A stretch of DNA of 64,000 nucleotides from Rhynchopus sp. YZ270_cl-10. Its lineage: Eukaryota; Euglenozoa; Diplonemea; Diplonemida; Diplonemidae. The stretch covers positions 992,001 through 1,056,000 of the forward strand of contig OZ037883.1 in the NCBI GenBank assembly GCA_964035575.1. The letters run 5' to 3'. The position numbers were made by a program, and so were the translations under genes. Shown one piece after another: positions 1 through 12,098 of this stretch (position 1 is its first letter; the number at the start of each line of letters is the position of its first letter). The notes under the pieces are model-generated. The model ran no database searches. It saw nothing but the letters and a program-made list of their open reading frames with translations, and had not been told where the DNA came from.

Positions 1-32
1 GGTTTCATTAAGGTTTCATTGAGATTTCATAA

Positions 33-80
33 GGTGACTAAGCACATGAGGCTTAGGGTCATTCTCATAAGCTTTTCTTT
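33..80 (+). repeat. Hairpin module R1 (GTGACTAAGC type)
   Basis: The module begins GGTGACTAAGC, closes a small stem with GGCTTAG (CTAAGC against GCTTAG) and ends in a TCA...TTTTCTTTT tail. It is one of at least a dozen related copies in the window, all read in the + direction and usually followed by a T tract. Confidence 0.6.
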
Positions 81-118
81 TATTATGAGTGAAACGACAG
101 TATTCTTGTCTACCACCA

Positions 119-271
119 CTATGTGGTGCTTTCGGAAGTCGGTCAACTACCTCAGCGACGTGTCACGACCTATCAATGACCTGTCGGCGACCTGTCAATA
201 TCAGGGGGTGTGTGTATAGAGTCCCTGTGTCAGCGACCTGTCAATATCGACCCCTCCCGAGCACCACTATG
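119..271. mobile_element. Short TG...CA element with 5-bp target duplication (copy 1)
   Basis: The element body is 124-266. It starts TGGTGCT and ends AGCACCA, an inverted terminal repeat, and is flanked on both sides by the 5-bp direct repeat CTATG (119-123 and 267-271). A second copy lies at 6475-6597 with a different 5-bp duplication. TG...CA ends with a 5-bp duplication fit a very small solo LTR or TRIM-like remnant, or a MITE. There is no coding capacity. It is a fossil non-autonomous copy. Confidence 0.75.
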
Positions 272-957
272 TAAAACTCTTTTCTGGGCAGTGCAGTCCT
301 TCCCATCCACCCCCCTCCCGCCCCATCATCCACCGAACACCTTTGTCGGATGACAGTGTCATTTTTTTTTCTCTCTTTTTTTTTGCCCCTCTTTCCATCA
401 CACATTTTCTCTCCACACACGTTGCTAGCGGGGGGGTGTTTCGTCTCTTTCGGGGATCGGAGCCATAATCCTGCAGGATATACCTCGCGTTGGATTCGAT
501 GGAGCCTGACAAATGAAAGGAGGAAAAACCTCATATTAAAAAGCTAGGGTGCAAGGAGCTTCCTCTCCCCAACCCCACCAGAATTAACTGAAAAAAATAG
601 TATTTTTTAAAAAATTGTTTTTGAGATGATAGGAGGAAGAGGAGGAGGTTCATCTGAACGATTTTTTTTTTGTTTTTCCAATTACTTTTTGTTCGCAACT
701 TAACGATAAACGGTAATGCCGAATTTTTTTTTAGCACTGTTTACACCCCTTTTTTTTATACCTTCCATTCAATAGAATAGAAAAGTATATGAAGTAATTT
801 CTTTCAGTTATCTCAGAAAAAAAAGTTATTCGTGTTGAGGGCTAGCCAACTTTTCTTTTGTGCAAGCATCATGCCGGTCTAGGTTTCTGGGATGAGGTCT
901 TGACTCTCACATAGAAGCAAAAATTGTTATCCCTATTTCAATTACGTATGCAAACAC

Positions 958-960
<3 letters not shown>

Positions 961-999
<39 letters not shown>
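961..999. repeat. Poly(T) tract
   Basis: An uninterrupted run of nearly 40 T, the longest homopolymer in the window. Length is likely variable and may be imprecise in the assembly. Confidence 0.9.
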
Positions 1000-1000
<1 letters not shown>

Positions 1001-1419
1001 AACCAATTTTATTTTATTTTTCCAGTCACGATCAACGCACAGGATAGTTCGTTATTCCACAAAACAAACTTTCAAAAAAAAACCCAGCCACTATTTGGTT
1101 CGGAGACGCACTGAAAATCAATTAAGATTTTTCTCAGTTCCCCCCTCTTTCTTGTAGTTACGCTATTCTTCATCAAAGCCCCCCTATTTTTTAGTCAATG
1201 AATGTGGACCCCCCTCAAAAATAATTTGTTTAGTATACCGGGTTTGGTCACCTCCCACATATTTCTTCAATATTCAAACAAGGTGTATTGTTCAGAGGAG
1301 ACTTCCCCCCCAAAAAAAAAAAACCCCCCAAGGCGACCCAGCAAGCGTGGAGCTTAAAACGTCATCTTTCGCTATTTTCATTTCAAGCCAAATATTTTCC
1401 ACCTTTTGTTTGAATACGA

Positions 1420-1475
1420 GGTGACTAAGTACGAGGGAGCTTAGGGTGCATCTCACAAACATTTGCTTACAAAGT
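1420..1475 (+). repeat. Hairpin module R1
   Basis: GGTGACTAAGT...AGCTTAGG followed by CATCTCACAAACATTT, a diverged copy of the module at 33 and 53894. Confidence 0.55.
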
Positions 1476-2672
1476 TACACCTTCAATATTTCTTCTCTTC
1501 TCACTAATTTTACTTCACATTCTTGAAGTCAGTTGCGCTATGTCAAGCGAAAAGTTTAGTAACTTGCCCAGCTGCATAGACTGTAGGGGGCTTCGATGCC
1601 TTGAAAGATAAAACCAAAAAAAAAAAACTTATAGTGTTCATCCTCGGATGTCTACACTAACCAATCAAGTTTTCAAAAAGATCAAAAAAAAATTTTTTGC
1701 ATTTCCAATGTTTTTTCTAGAGTGGTCAGGGAGGATGAGGAGGGTGAGGGGTGCGGACGCACGGTGGTGTTTTGTCGGATTGTCGGAACTAAAATGAATG
1801 ACAAGACCATCATTGTGATAAGATGTACGACGCCTCTTTGGGGGTCTTGTCAGTAGACGGTACAAGATCATCTTATCAAACCCTTCAAGAGACCATCGTG
1901 TGGCCGTAACCACTCTATTCAACAATTTATTTGGAAAAAAAATATGGGACTTCTGTAAAATATCTCAGCTATTACTCGGATCTTTAAAAAAAGATGTGTG
2001 CACAGTGAAGCATATTCATCTTTCAATTATTTTTATTTTTTTTTCTCTTTGTACAGAACCTTGTCTTTTTTGTATACCCATTTTGATACTAGAAAGCAGA
2101 GAGTGGTGATACGTGTCATTAGCAACACTTCTTTTAAAACAAAAGAAAAATGTGTTGGTATTTTAAAAACAAAAATCCAAAAAAAAAAAAAAAAAAAAAA
2201 ACAATTTTAAGTAATTGGTCATGTGGCAAGAGACTGGTATTCAACACTCAAGTTTCGCCTATAGTTTTAAAGTTTACATTCAAAAGAATAACGCAACTAT
2301 TCGATTTGGTATTTAAGGTAACAGAACGTATGTCCTATTTGACATGGGTTTTTGTTGATACTGCAAACCTTATGCACACCCGGATAAAAATTTTTTTTTT
2401 CAAAAAAAAAAAAAAAAGCAAAACAAAACATCCATAACGAACATAATACTGCACCCTACAACGTTTTTTTACAAAAAAAACAAAAACTACCAAAATGGTA
2501 GGTCATATTTTAGAGAAAAAAAGAAAAGAAAAATAAAAAAGAGGAAAAAAAAAACCTACAAAATCCAAGGGTCAGACCAGAGTTTTCCTGCATTCTTCTT
2601 CTTCTTCTTCTTCTTCTTTTTTGTTGGTGCCTGCGTCCCAGAGGCGTTTTGCACTATCAACTTCACTTTTTC

Positions 2673-2704
<32 letters not shown>

Positions 2705-3268
2705 AAGATGACTAAAAAGACGCGAGGTTTAGGTTCATCTTATCATTTTTTTGTCTCGTTTTCTCTGCCACACTTCATGGATGAGGTGTGCCGTTCTACA
2801 AAATATCCTGGATCCCATCTTTTTTATTTCAAGAGGTGACAGTGTTTTCTTTTTTGTACAAGGTGAAAAAAATGCCCTCCTTTTTTTTCTATTCACAAAA
2901 GTATCCACCATAGCTCAACGTTAATATAGCATGGAATAACAAAGGATCCTCTCAGATCACTTTGTTGGTTTACTGCCTGGGAAGGAGTAATTCGGACTGT
3001 CAGACTCTTCTTAATTCTTCGGAATTATGCAAGACCACTGTTAGACCTGGTGTTTTTATAAAGTGTCAACCTGCTCACCAAAGCAACGGTATTCGGGATC
3101 TGATACTGAGTAAAAAAAAGGCACCAGTCGGATCACAAGACCCGGCTAGTCCACAGAAAACAACGCAATCCGCTAGGGTGAGTAAAAAAAAAAAGGGGGG
3201 TTTTTTTTTCTTCCCCGTACAATATAGTACAACACAACACACGCATATACATAGCCTCTGCATCCCTT

Positions 3269-3302
<34 letters not shown>

Positions 3303-4313
3303 AGTTGGCCACTAAGAACCTTCACCCATTCATTTTGTTCAGGGGATGCACTAAGCTGTGAGGCTTAGCTGCGTTTGCACAGAGCTTTCTTTTGTTTGGG
3401 GAGGGGGAAAAGGCCCCCCAAAAAAATCCTCCCTTTTCTGATACAGCAATCATTTGAATGGATGGCGCAGTGTACTTAACGTAATTGTACACAAAAACGC
3501 GTTGTTTCATTTTTTTTTCCCGCTCACCGATTAGTAGAAGACTGTCCCCTTGCTTTAACGTTTTGGGTACATTTAGTGCAACCCTATACCTTATTCAGTA
3601 GAATAAAAAGTATAGGAAATAAAGAGGAAACTAAAAAAAAATAGGCGAGATATGTTTTTTAGTTATTTTTATAGGTGACTGAGCACGAAGCTTAGGATCA
3701 TATAAGATTTTCTTTCTTTATTTTTTCTCCAAAAAAATGTCTGCGTTCTGTCGGATGTATGTGGTGAGGTGTTTGCACTTTCAACTCTGTTTTTTTATTT
3801 TAGGTACACTGTCACGAGAGGGCTTTGTATTTCAGTCAAAAAAAAATTTTTTTCGTTTCCCTTTCCCAGGTCGCCTTTGAACAGCTTTCCCTTTCCAATA
3901 CAAAAAAAAAAAAAAAAAAAAAACACGCATCTGCCTCACATCTTCAACTCCGTAGTCTATACCTTCATTTTATTTTTTCGTGTGTTCTCACAGTTGTTTT
4001 TTTTAAATAATGGTGTGTATGGGGTTACTCCCATCGTGTGTCTTGTTATACGGCACGCATCTATTGTAGTTGTTTTGTATGTTCAAAAAATTTGAGAAAA
4101 AAGTGGATTTTTTGCAGAGAGGAGAGCACTGCATTATTCCAACATTTATCAGATTTAAAAAAAAATTACTCTGGAAAGTGAAGACTGTCTTTTATGGCAA
4201 GCTTCACTAAACCAACAGATTTGGAAGAAAAAAAAAAAAAAAAAAAAAAAAAAACAGCCTTTCCCAGAGGCAGATCAAAAAAGAACAGGTATCTAGTATC
4301 AAGTAAAAAAAGT

Positions 4314-4372
4314 ATAGTGGAGCACATTCTGGGGTGGCTACACTAATACAAAACCAAGTTTTCAAAAAAAAA
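4314..4372 (+). repeat. Hairpin module R2 (GTGGAGCAC type, A-tailed)
   Basis: GTGGAGCACA...GGTGGCTACAC can fold through GTG.AG against CT.CAC. It is followed by the tail ACCAAGTTTTC and an A tract. Close copies lie at 4787, 7578, 10454 and 11064. Confidence 0.65.
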
Positions 4373-4786
4373 AAGCAAAAAGTTTTGAATAAAAGAATGG
4401 AAAACGTTGATAATTCGATTCGCCTTCCCCCAAAATTTAGTCTTCTACCCCACACCCCCATACGTCAGTTCCGTTCAAGAACTCCGCCACACAGTCACAT
4501 TTTTTTTCCCCTCTCCATTTCCCCCCAAAAAAAAAAGTGTCAGACCAGAGCTCCCTATTGGGTTCACCTCTGCCACACTCTTTAGGGATAAGGTGTGCAG
4601 TCTGAGTGTCCTATTCACTTGAGGTGACCATTGAATACAACCGCCAAAACCTGCCTGTTGTTGGTGGATGATTGTCAGCACACCAACAACTAAAAGGAGT
4701 GGATCACATCCTCGGGTGTCTGCCCTCTCCTTTTCAAAACAAGATAAAAACAAAGCAAAGCAAAAAAAAAAAAAAAAAAAAAAATC

Positions 4787-4847
4787 TATAGTGGAGCACA
4801 CTCTAGGGTGGCTACACTAGGACAACCAAGTTTTTGTCAAAAAAAAA
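4787..4847 (+). repeat. Hairpin module R2
   Basis: A close copy of the R2 module (GTGGAGCACACTCTAGGGTG core) ending in CAACCAAG, T-rich bases and an A run. Confidence 0.65.
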
Positions 4848-5419
4848 AATCGTTAGTTTTGTGGAGGCATCCTAGGATGTCAACCGATACTTTAAAAAGA
4901 CAAAAATACACATTTTCTCCCCAGACATTAGCAACACAAAATAAACAGTTTCCCCCCCACAATTTGGTGCATGAAGAGCAAGAGAAAGGAGGTACAACCA
5001 AATGAAAATTACAACACAACAATTGGAACATGCGTTCCGTAGTGATTTGTATTTTTTTTTTATTTTTTTTTAGAATGCTTTCTCTTCATTGCAAAGCCTC
5101 CTGGCAACCTCCCCCATTCCAGCTGTAAACAGAATCCCTTTAAGCACAATCAATCCCACCCATTCTCTTAGCAAAAATAGGACGCGTTTTTTTTTTTTTT
5201 TGTCTTTTATTTTATTTTTTCGTTCTTTATAACACAGAGCAGTATTGGTTTGCTTTTTCCCATTTCCCACAGATACGTTGTCTGGAGGGGAAAGGGAAAA
5301 AAGGGGTGCAGTTGGAGGGCTGTGAGTGCCTTTCGCAGAGATGGAGGCTCCAAAATCTCTTGAAATGATATTGCTCCAGAAAGGTCTTACGCAAGTGATA
5401 CCAAAAAAAAACATAATTG

Positions 5420-5490
5420 CGTGGAGTTCACACGAGAAAAAAGCGAGGTGTCTGCACGTCATCAATTTTTCAAAAAAAAAATTTCAAAAA
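5420..5490 (+). repeat. Hairpin module R2 variant
   Basis: GTGGAGTTCACACGAG...CGAGGTGTCTGCAC, then CATCAATTTTTC and an A run. It keeps the outer stem with altered bases. Copies lie at 10372, 11187 and 14457. Confidence 0.6.
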
Positions 5491-6474
5491 AAAAGATGAT
5501 TCAGCCAATTTGTCTTAATCCTTCTTTTTTTTCTGAATAGAAAGAAGATGAAGTTTAAAGAAAATTTGCATCTGAAGTGTACTGTTTTTTTTTAAAGGTA
5601 TCCCTTCTTTAGTCCTAGTTAGGATTATTTTTGTTGTTATTTTTTGACAGATTATTATTTTTTTTAAACTTGTTCATTCTGTTACTTAGAAGCTGTACCC
5701 GTGAGTACACATTCCGACGTTTTCACCCCTCTTGATAAACTCAGGCGGTGGTAGCGTACATTTGCTTTCCGGTTTTTATTTGCGTTATTTTGTTTTGAAT
5801 TATTTTAATTTGTTTGTCTTGGCCCACCTTTTACAAAATACATAGTTTACCTAAGATTCTTACAAAACCCGCAAAAACTATGGTCTTAGTTTTTCTTGGA
5901 AAAACTACGCCAAAAAAATTTGCGATCTTAGGAGGTTCCCCAAAGTCCCATGAGAGACACACTTTTTGATGCAATAAAGAATGGGTCATATGGCCCAAGA
6001 GAGTCTTTAATGAAAGTTGTGTTTTGTTTCTTATTAGGGGGGAATTAGAAATTGAGCCAAAAGAGTATATTATTGATGCGTTCGAATTGTGCGCAATCAT
6101 TTTTTTTTTTTTTTGTTTGTTAAAATTGGGGTAACCCCCGTTCTGTCAGTTTTTGTCAGAAGATATGCAAATGATTTTTGTTTTGTTTTCCTCCCTCCAA
6201 CCTATTGCAGTACATATTGTATTCGCTTCTGAACCCATCCATCATCGTCGCGTCGAATTAAGTTTGTTTGTTTTGTCTTTTTATTTATTTTAATCTTGAT
6301 TTTTTTTTTTTCTTTTCCACAGAAAAAAAATGAACGTAGCAGAGTATCGTCCTTTATTGCTACTCTCCATTCGTCGTCCTCCCTTTCCTTTTGCCCCATA
6401 TCCCTTTCTCGTCCCCGTTGGTACATATTATTACCCCTCCCTTTTTTTCCACTTAAAATCATGCATTTGTTAGG

Positions 6475-6597
6475 GTAAGTGGTGCTTTCGGAAGTCGGTC
6501 AACGACCTGTCGGCGACCTGTCAATTTCAGGGGGTGTGTGTATAGAGTCCCTGTGTCAGCGACCTGTCAATATCGACCCCTCCAGAGCACCAGTAAG
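6475..6597. mobile_element. Short TG...CA element with 5-bp target duplication (copy 2)
   Basis: The body 6480-6592 starts TGGTGCTTTCGGAAG and ends AGCACCA, and is flanked by GTAAG direct repeats (6475-6479 and 6593-6597). Its internal sequence matches copy 1 at 124-266 but is about 30 bp shorter. Different duplications at the two sites show two independent insertions of the same family. Confidence 0.75.
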
Positions 6598-7577
6598 ACC
6601 AAAGGGTTATCGTTTCATCTCATTGCCACACCATTTGCCGCCCGAGACGTGCTGTAGATTACCGCTTCAGTGCGAAAAGGGGGGGTTTTATTGTGTGTGT
6701 ACCCTGTTGAAACATTTGTTGGTCATAATGATTTTTAGGATACAAAGAAGGACTGCAACAGTAATGCACAACGTGCGTCTTTAAATGTTGTTTTTTTGTT
6801 CTTTCTTCCCTCCCCTTTTTTTGCTCTAACCTTTTCCGCCAATATCTTCTTAAAAATGCACCCAAAAAAAAAAATAAATAAATTTGCGCGTTTTGTGCTG
6901 ATCAAAACGGGATTTTTTTGTTATTTGCCACTCAACCATTACAACCTATTGCCTTCCTAAGGCACTACAGCATAGTGGCCTGCACCTCATTTTTGACTTC
7001 CTTTCCCTTTTTTTCAGCATTGTGCAGTCACCTCGTGTGGTCTCCACTTGCCCCGTCCCGATTTTATTTTTTTTGCTCGTGTTTCGCGGGTTTAGGTATA
7101 CACTGTCACGAGAGGGGGGGGGTTTTTTTTTGACTCCATCGACTTCCTGCATCATCGGTAAATGATGGGAAAAGGCTGAAGTGGGGTGGGTCACTAGTAT
7201 ACAGCGACAAAGGCATTGTCCCAAAATTAGAGCAATCTTTTTTTGGGATTTTCCCCCAGTCGGCAAAGCAAAGAAAAAAGTACAACTTTTTTGTTGGCTT
7301 TGATTGGAAAAAGAACGGTGCCTCTGACACAGTCGTAGCTGAAGCTGTAGGAGCTTGAGTTTATGAACGAATTAAAACTTCTCCCCTTCCCCTCACCTTT
7401 CCCTTTCGCACTGTGATTTTCCCCCATCCCCCTATGCCACGTGTGCATTTTTTTCTTTTGAATTTGTCTCTCGGTACACTTTGCACCTTTCTGTGTGTTT
7501 TTTTTTTTTTGCCAGCCTCTGGAAAGTTAAAGTTATCCCAGTATAACACAACAAAAATGCATTTTAAACAAAAAAAA

Positions 7578-7632
7578 TATAGTGGAGCACACTCTAGGGT
7601 GGCTACACTAATACAACCAAGTTTTCAAAAAA
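7578..7632 (+). repeat. Hairpin module R2
   Basis: A near-identical copy of the R2 core at 4787 (GTGGAGCACACTCTAGGGTG) with the ACCAAGTTTTC tail and an A tract. Confidence 0.65.
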
Positions 7633-7806
7633 AACAAGACAAAACAAATACACCATGGGGGGAGAGGGGAGTCCCTGCTCTTATACACCGAGGTTTGCTT
7701 GTAAGGTTCGTTGTCAGTTTGAAACGCAATGTTGTTCCTTTTGAAGGTTTTCGGAAGGATTGACTACCGTTCACTGTCCCATCTTTTTTTTTTTTTTCAT
7801 CTCAAT

Positions 7807-7850
7807 AGATGACTAAGCAGGAGAGGCTTAGGTTCACTCTTATCAATTTT
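7807..7850 (+). repeat. Hairpin module R1
   Basis: GATGACTAAGCAGGAGAGGC closes with TTAGG and continues TTCACTCTTATCAATTTT, a clear R1 copy with the CTAAGC/GCTTAG stem intact. Confidence 0.6.
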
Positions 7851-8772
7851 ATTTTATTTTCACAATGTGTAGAGCAAAGATGGAAAAGGGAAGAAAAAAA
7901 TCAAAAAAAAAAGCGCAACACGCAACGTGCGATACTGAACTAACTCCCGAATCGAAGGGTTATTTCTCCGGTACGAAAACGTAAGTCGTTTTTCTTTTTC
8001 TTCTTTTTCTCTCTCTCTTTTCGTAGCTTTGTTAGACACATTTATCGTGAGATGGGTTTTTCGATTGCTTTCGAGTATTTGGTGTATGGGAGAAAGGTTC
8101 CCTTCTTATTTTCCCCCCCCAGTTCGTTTGTATATTATTTATGTGATATACACGAAAATTTGCAGGAACGACAATAATTATTACAAAAGGAAATAGCGAA
8201 GTCGACCCCCACGTTGACAGCACAACGTCTATCATGCGAGAGAGACACCCGAGCGCGTCCAGACGGGGCTACCCCACCAGCACTAATACAAAGCGTGGCA
8301 CATAAAAAAAAGGAGGAATTAGGCGTTTCCAGAAAATGGCTGCAGGTTTGTTCTCACAGCCATTTTTTTGTTGCCCCGAGAGATACCATCTTTTTTTTGT
8401 GTTTCTACGCTATGAAACAATGGAGGGGTCTTTTTTGTTTCTGGTTAATCGCGCTCTCCTTCCCACTTTTTTCAATTTGTTTCCCTCCCCCCCCTAAGGA
8501 GCTGTTCTGAAAGGATTGTGATTTCCATAGCGTTTCGATGCTTTTTCAAGGTGTTGCTAATTCCTTTTAGGTGCGTTGGTGTAGGTGCACCAGACGCCCT
8601 ATCTCTCGAGCTTTTTCCTTAGGGCTTAAGGTTTGCACTGTCAAACCCCACTCTTTTGTTCAGCAAAAAGGATTCCGCTTGGGTGTCTTGAGGTGTTCAG
8701 GGTGGGAGATTGTCTGTGTAGCAAAGCTGAGGAGAAAAAAAAAGCAACGATGTAGGGTATGGACCCCTTCTA

Positions 8773-8927
8773 CCAGGTTATATGGTGCAGTGGTCAGCAA
8801 AAACAACAATCTACTGTGAGATGTCTTTGCGACAGTCATTTTTTTGAGTTGTTAATGACAACCCAAGGTATGTCATAATTATGACGTTTGGGTTTGTCAT
8901 TTTGCTGACTACCGCACTGTAACCTGG
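8773..8927. mobile_element. MITE-like inverted-repeat element
   Basis: The termini CCAGGTTATATGGTGCAGTG... and ...CGCACTGTAACCTGG are inverted repeats of about 28-30 bp, both ending inward in GTCAGCAAAA. Inside lies a second palindrome built on ATGACAACCCAA and TTGGGTTTGTCAT around TCATAATTATGA. The element is 155 bp and non-coding. I could not settle a target duplication, so the superfamily is open. Confidence 0.65.
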
Positions 8928-10371
8928 ATTGAGGCTCCTGATTGAAATTAATTTGTGCAAAAAAAAAAATTATCTGTATAATGTGGAGAACAATGGACGC
9001 CATCCGAGGTTTTTGTTTTTAATTTTTGCGATTTTTTTTTCATTTTTACCTACCATTAAGGTACCATTTACATCTTGTTGTGTTGTTCCCTTCTTTTGTG
9101 AGAATCCCGTTCGCACCCCCCCTCCACTATCACACAGACAGACCATTTTTTTGCCTATTGTGGTACAAAAAGGGGAACTGACAACTCGCAGAAAAGGGAC
9201 ATTTTTTTTTTTTTCTTTCTGTTCTTTTATACAATTCCAACTTATTATCAAAATAATTTAAAAGTAAATGCTTCCCAGCACACGTGGACACCCTATGTGG
9301 TAGTCTTTTTCACTGTTGCACATTGCTGTGGAAATTTAAAGCACAGTACTTTCACGTTTTTTTTTTCTTCTTCTCTTTCTTTCTCTCTTTCTCGCCTGTC
9401 TTTTGAAGCCATAGTTATGTAACCCATTAGAGAGCAACTCGATGCAAAGAGGAGCTTGTTGGAAGAATCACTAATCTTGCGACAGCTTATCAATGTGGTT
9501 ATGTATGACAACCCAAAAAAAGGCGGCTTCTTGTGTAATTATACAGCGTTTTTTTTTTTTTTTTTTTTGTTTTGAAAATTTGTTGGAATAGTGTAGTTTA
9601 GTTTGCCACCTGTTGCAAGCTCCACTGTCAACTGTTTCTGGGTATGTTGGTATTCAACTCTACAGACAATTTATTTCTGACGCGTCTGTCATTTCACACC
9701 TTACCAGCTCAATTTTTATTTTTCCTGTCTTAGCCATCGTTTTTCCTCGTAACTCGCCCCCGGAAATTTATCTGTGATCATGTATATCTGGTGTATGGTG
9801 AAGTGACACTCCGTTTTGTGGAGTGTGCTCCTCCCTACACATTTCCTGGTGCGGTGTGGTGTATTGAAAAAAAATTGTGAGACATCTATTCTTTTTTTAT
9901 CGTTTTCTTCTTCGTTGTTCTACTTTAAAATAAGAGTTTCGCTGTTGTTTCGATGCACCTCCACAGCACCTCCCATACTCTGTGTACCAACACTCCCAAT
10001 TGCATATCCCCTCAATTATTTTATGTTTTTCTTCATCGTGCAAAATTTGTTCTTTGCTGCGCGACAAAACCCTCTTTTTTTTATTTCTATATTTTAATTA
10101 TTTGTGTGTGTGTGAATATTGTATTATGTGATTTTTGTTTTTTCTTGCAATGTCTATTTTTTTCCCTCTTTTTTTGCATCGATTTCTTAACGCCCCATAT
10201 CTGAGAGCTGTCTTGACCAGCAAAATGACCGGGGTAAGAGAGATTCGCTAAAGAAGAGGGAAAACAAAAAGAACACTTTTCTGACACAAAAAAAGGGGGG
10301 GTAGAGAGTTATTTTTGTGTACAGAGCCTCAGTCAATTGGAGACATTGCAGGGGGGAGGGGGGGAAAATGT

Positions 10372-10508
10372 GTGGAGCACACACGAGAAAAAAGCGAGGT
10401 GTCTCCACGTTATCAATTATTCAAATTATTCAAAAAAAAAAAAAATGTGTCTAGTATAGTGTAGCACACTCTAGGGTGGCTACATTAATACAACCAAATT
10501 TTCAAAAG
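10372..10508 (+). repeat. Two consecutive R2 hairpin modules
   Basis: The first, at about 10372-10440, has the perfectly paired outer stem GTGGAG/CTCCAC and a TATCAATTATTC tail plus A run. The second, at 10454-10508, has GTGTAG pairing with CTACAT and an R2 tail. Side by side they show the stem bases changing on both arms. Confidence 0.6.
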
Positions 10509-11063
10509 AAAAAGAAAAAGGAGAGAAAAAAAAACATGCAATGTGTGCATCTTCAGGTATCTTCACCATTTTTTTTTTTTTTACAAGCGAACAAAACAAA
10601 CAGATGTAATGCTGTCTCAGTGTTGACATCCTCGGGTGACCTATAATAGTTTAACCAAGCTTTCAAACAAACAAACAAACAAACATTGGGTTCCGTCCGA
10701 TAATGACAGTCGGGCGGGGGGATGGACAAAAAAAAAACAAAACAGAAAAAATGAAAAAATGTTTATTTCCTTGCCATGGCCTGACTCTAAGGAGGTACAG
10801 CCGAAAAAAAAAAAATAGATGGTGACGATACTTTTATTTGTTTTTCATCGATTCTTCCTCTTTTGCTTAAATTTACGTATTTTTTCCAATGTATTTTTCT
10901 CTTTCTTTCTCTTTTGTTTTTTTTTGCAGTGGGTCACCTGTCAGAGTGGTGAGCTAGATCCGCTCAAAAACCCCTTTTCAAAACCCCCCCTCCATCCAAA
11001 CTGTTAATTGCTAATGTCCTCCCCCTCTCCTCTCTCCCTCTCTCAAACAAAAACAGCGTTTTG

Positions 11064-11255
11064 TATAGTGGAGTCCATCCTCGGGTGTCTACACTAATAC
11101 AACCAAGTTTTCAAAAAAAAAAACAAAAAAAACAAAAAACGGAAAAAACCGGTAGCCGCGAAACGAGAGATAGGCGAACGGCTGCGTGGAGCTCACACGA
11201 AAAAAAAAAAGCAAGGTGCCTACATGTCATCAATTATTCAAAATTATTCAAAAAA
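11064..11255 (+). repeat. Two consecutive R2 hairpin modules
   Basis: The copy at 11064-11120 (GTGGAGTCCATCCTCGGGTG, CTACACTAATAC, A tract) is followed by a variant copy at 11187-11255 (GTGGAGCTCACACG, TCATCAATTATTC, A tract). Confidence 0.55.
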
Positions 11256-12051
11256 AAATAAAGGAGTGTTTTTTTTCCCCCGATGCTTTACAAAAAAAAT
11301 AAGTATGGTTAAAAAAAAATTACAAAACTCTGCCAGCCCCCCTACCCTTCACGTTTTATCACTGTTTTTCTTTCTTTTCTTCTTCCCATTTTTTATTCTT
11401 TTTTTATCCTAAAACCTTTGTCTATTTTTTTTTTTTCTTTTTTGCTATTGCAAAAAGTTAAAAACCCTCCCCTCCCAGTTCTACTGGAAAGCGCGCTACC
11501 CCCCTTCAAACCTCCCTTCCCTAATACCCCCTTTCAAATTCCCTATCATATCACCCTTTCTCTTTCCCCTCCTGCTTACATTCCCACCAAGAAGACTTGA
11601 CTTGTCAAAAAACCCCCTTTTCCTGCACCCCCTCGAACCACTTCCGCAGTGGAAAAAAAAGCTTTTTTTTTTTGCTCAAAACCCATTCTCATTTTGTTCC
11701 TCCATCTCTTCATCCCCCCGTTTTTTAAATTGGTTGAAATAATTAAATTTGATAAGTGAAGACTGTAATGGCAGCTTACACTATACAGATGAAAATTCAA
11801 CACTCCTTTTCCACAAAAAAAAAAAAAAATGGTTGGAAAAGTGGAGATTGCACAAAACTGTGGCAACACAACCCGAGGCAACTACACTACTCCAACAATT
11901 TATCAGAAAACTTATTTTTATTTCGCGGGCAGCGCTTGGTACGTTGATGGACATACCCTCTGTGGTTGTGGGGGCCAAGACTTTGCTCAGGGTTTCACTT
12001 CTTCATTTTACACCGATCTTTGAGCGCACAAACAAAGCCCACCCCCTTTTT

Positions 12052-12098
12052 AGGTGACTAATCTGTGAGACTTAGTATCATCTGACCAAACTTTTCTT
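12052..12098 (+). repeat. Hairpin module R1
   Basis: GGTGACTAATCTGTGAGACT then TAGTATCATCTGACCAAACT. The stem here is TCT against AGA, different bases from the AGC/GCT of other copies but still paired. A further repeat unit (TTTCATCCGGATGGCTGGTA at about 12106), also found near 40324, follows directly. Confidence 0.55.
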
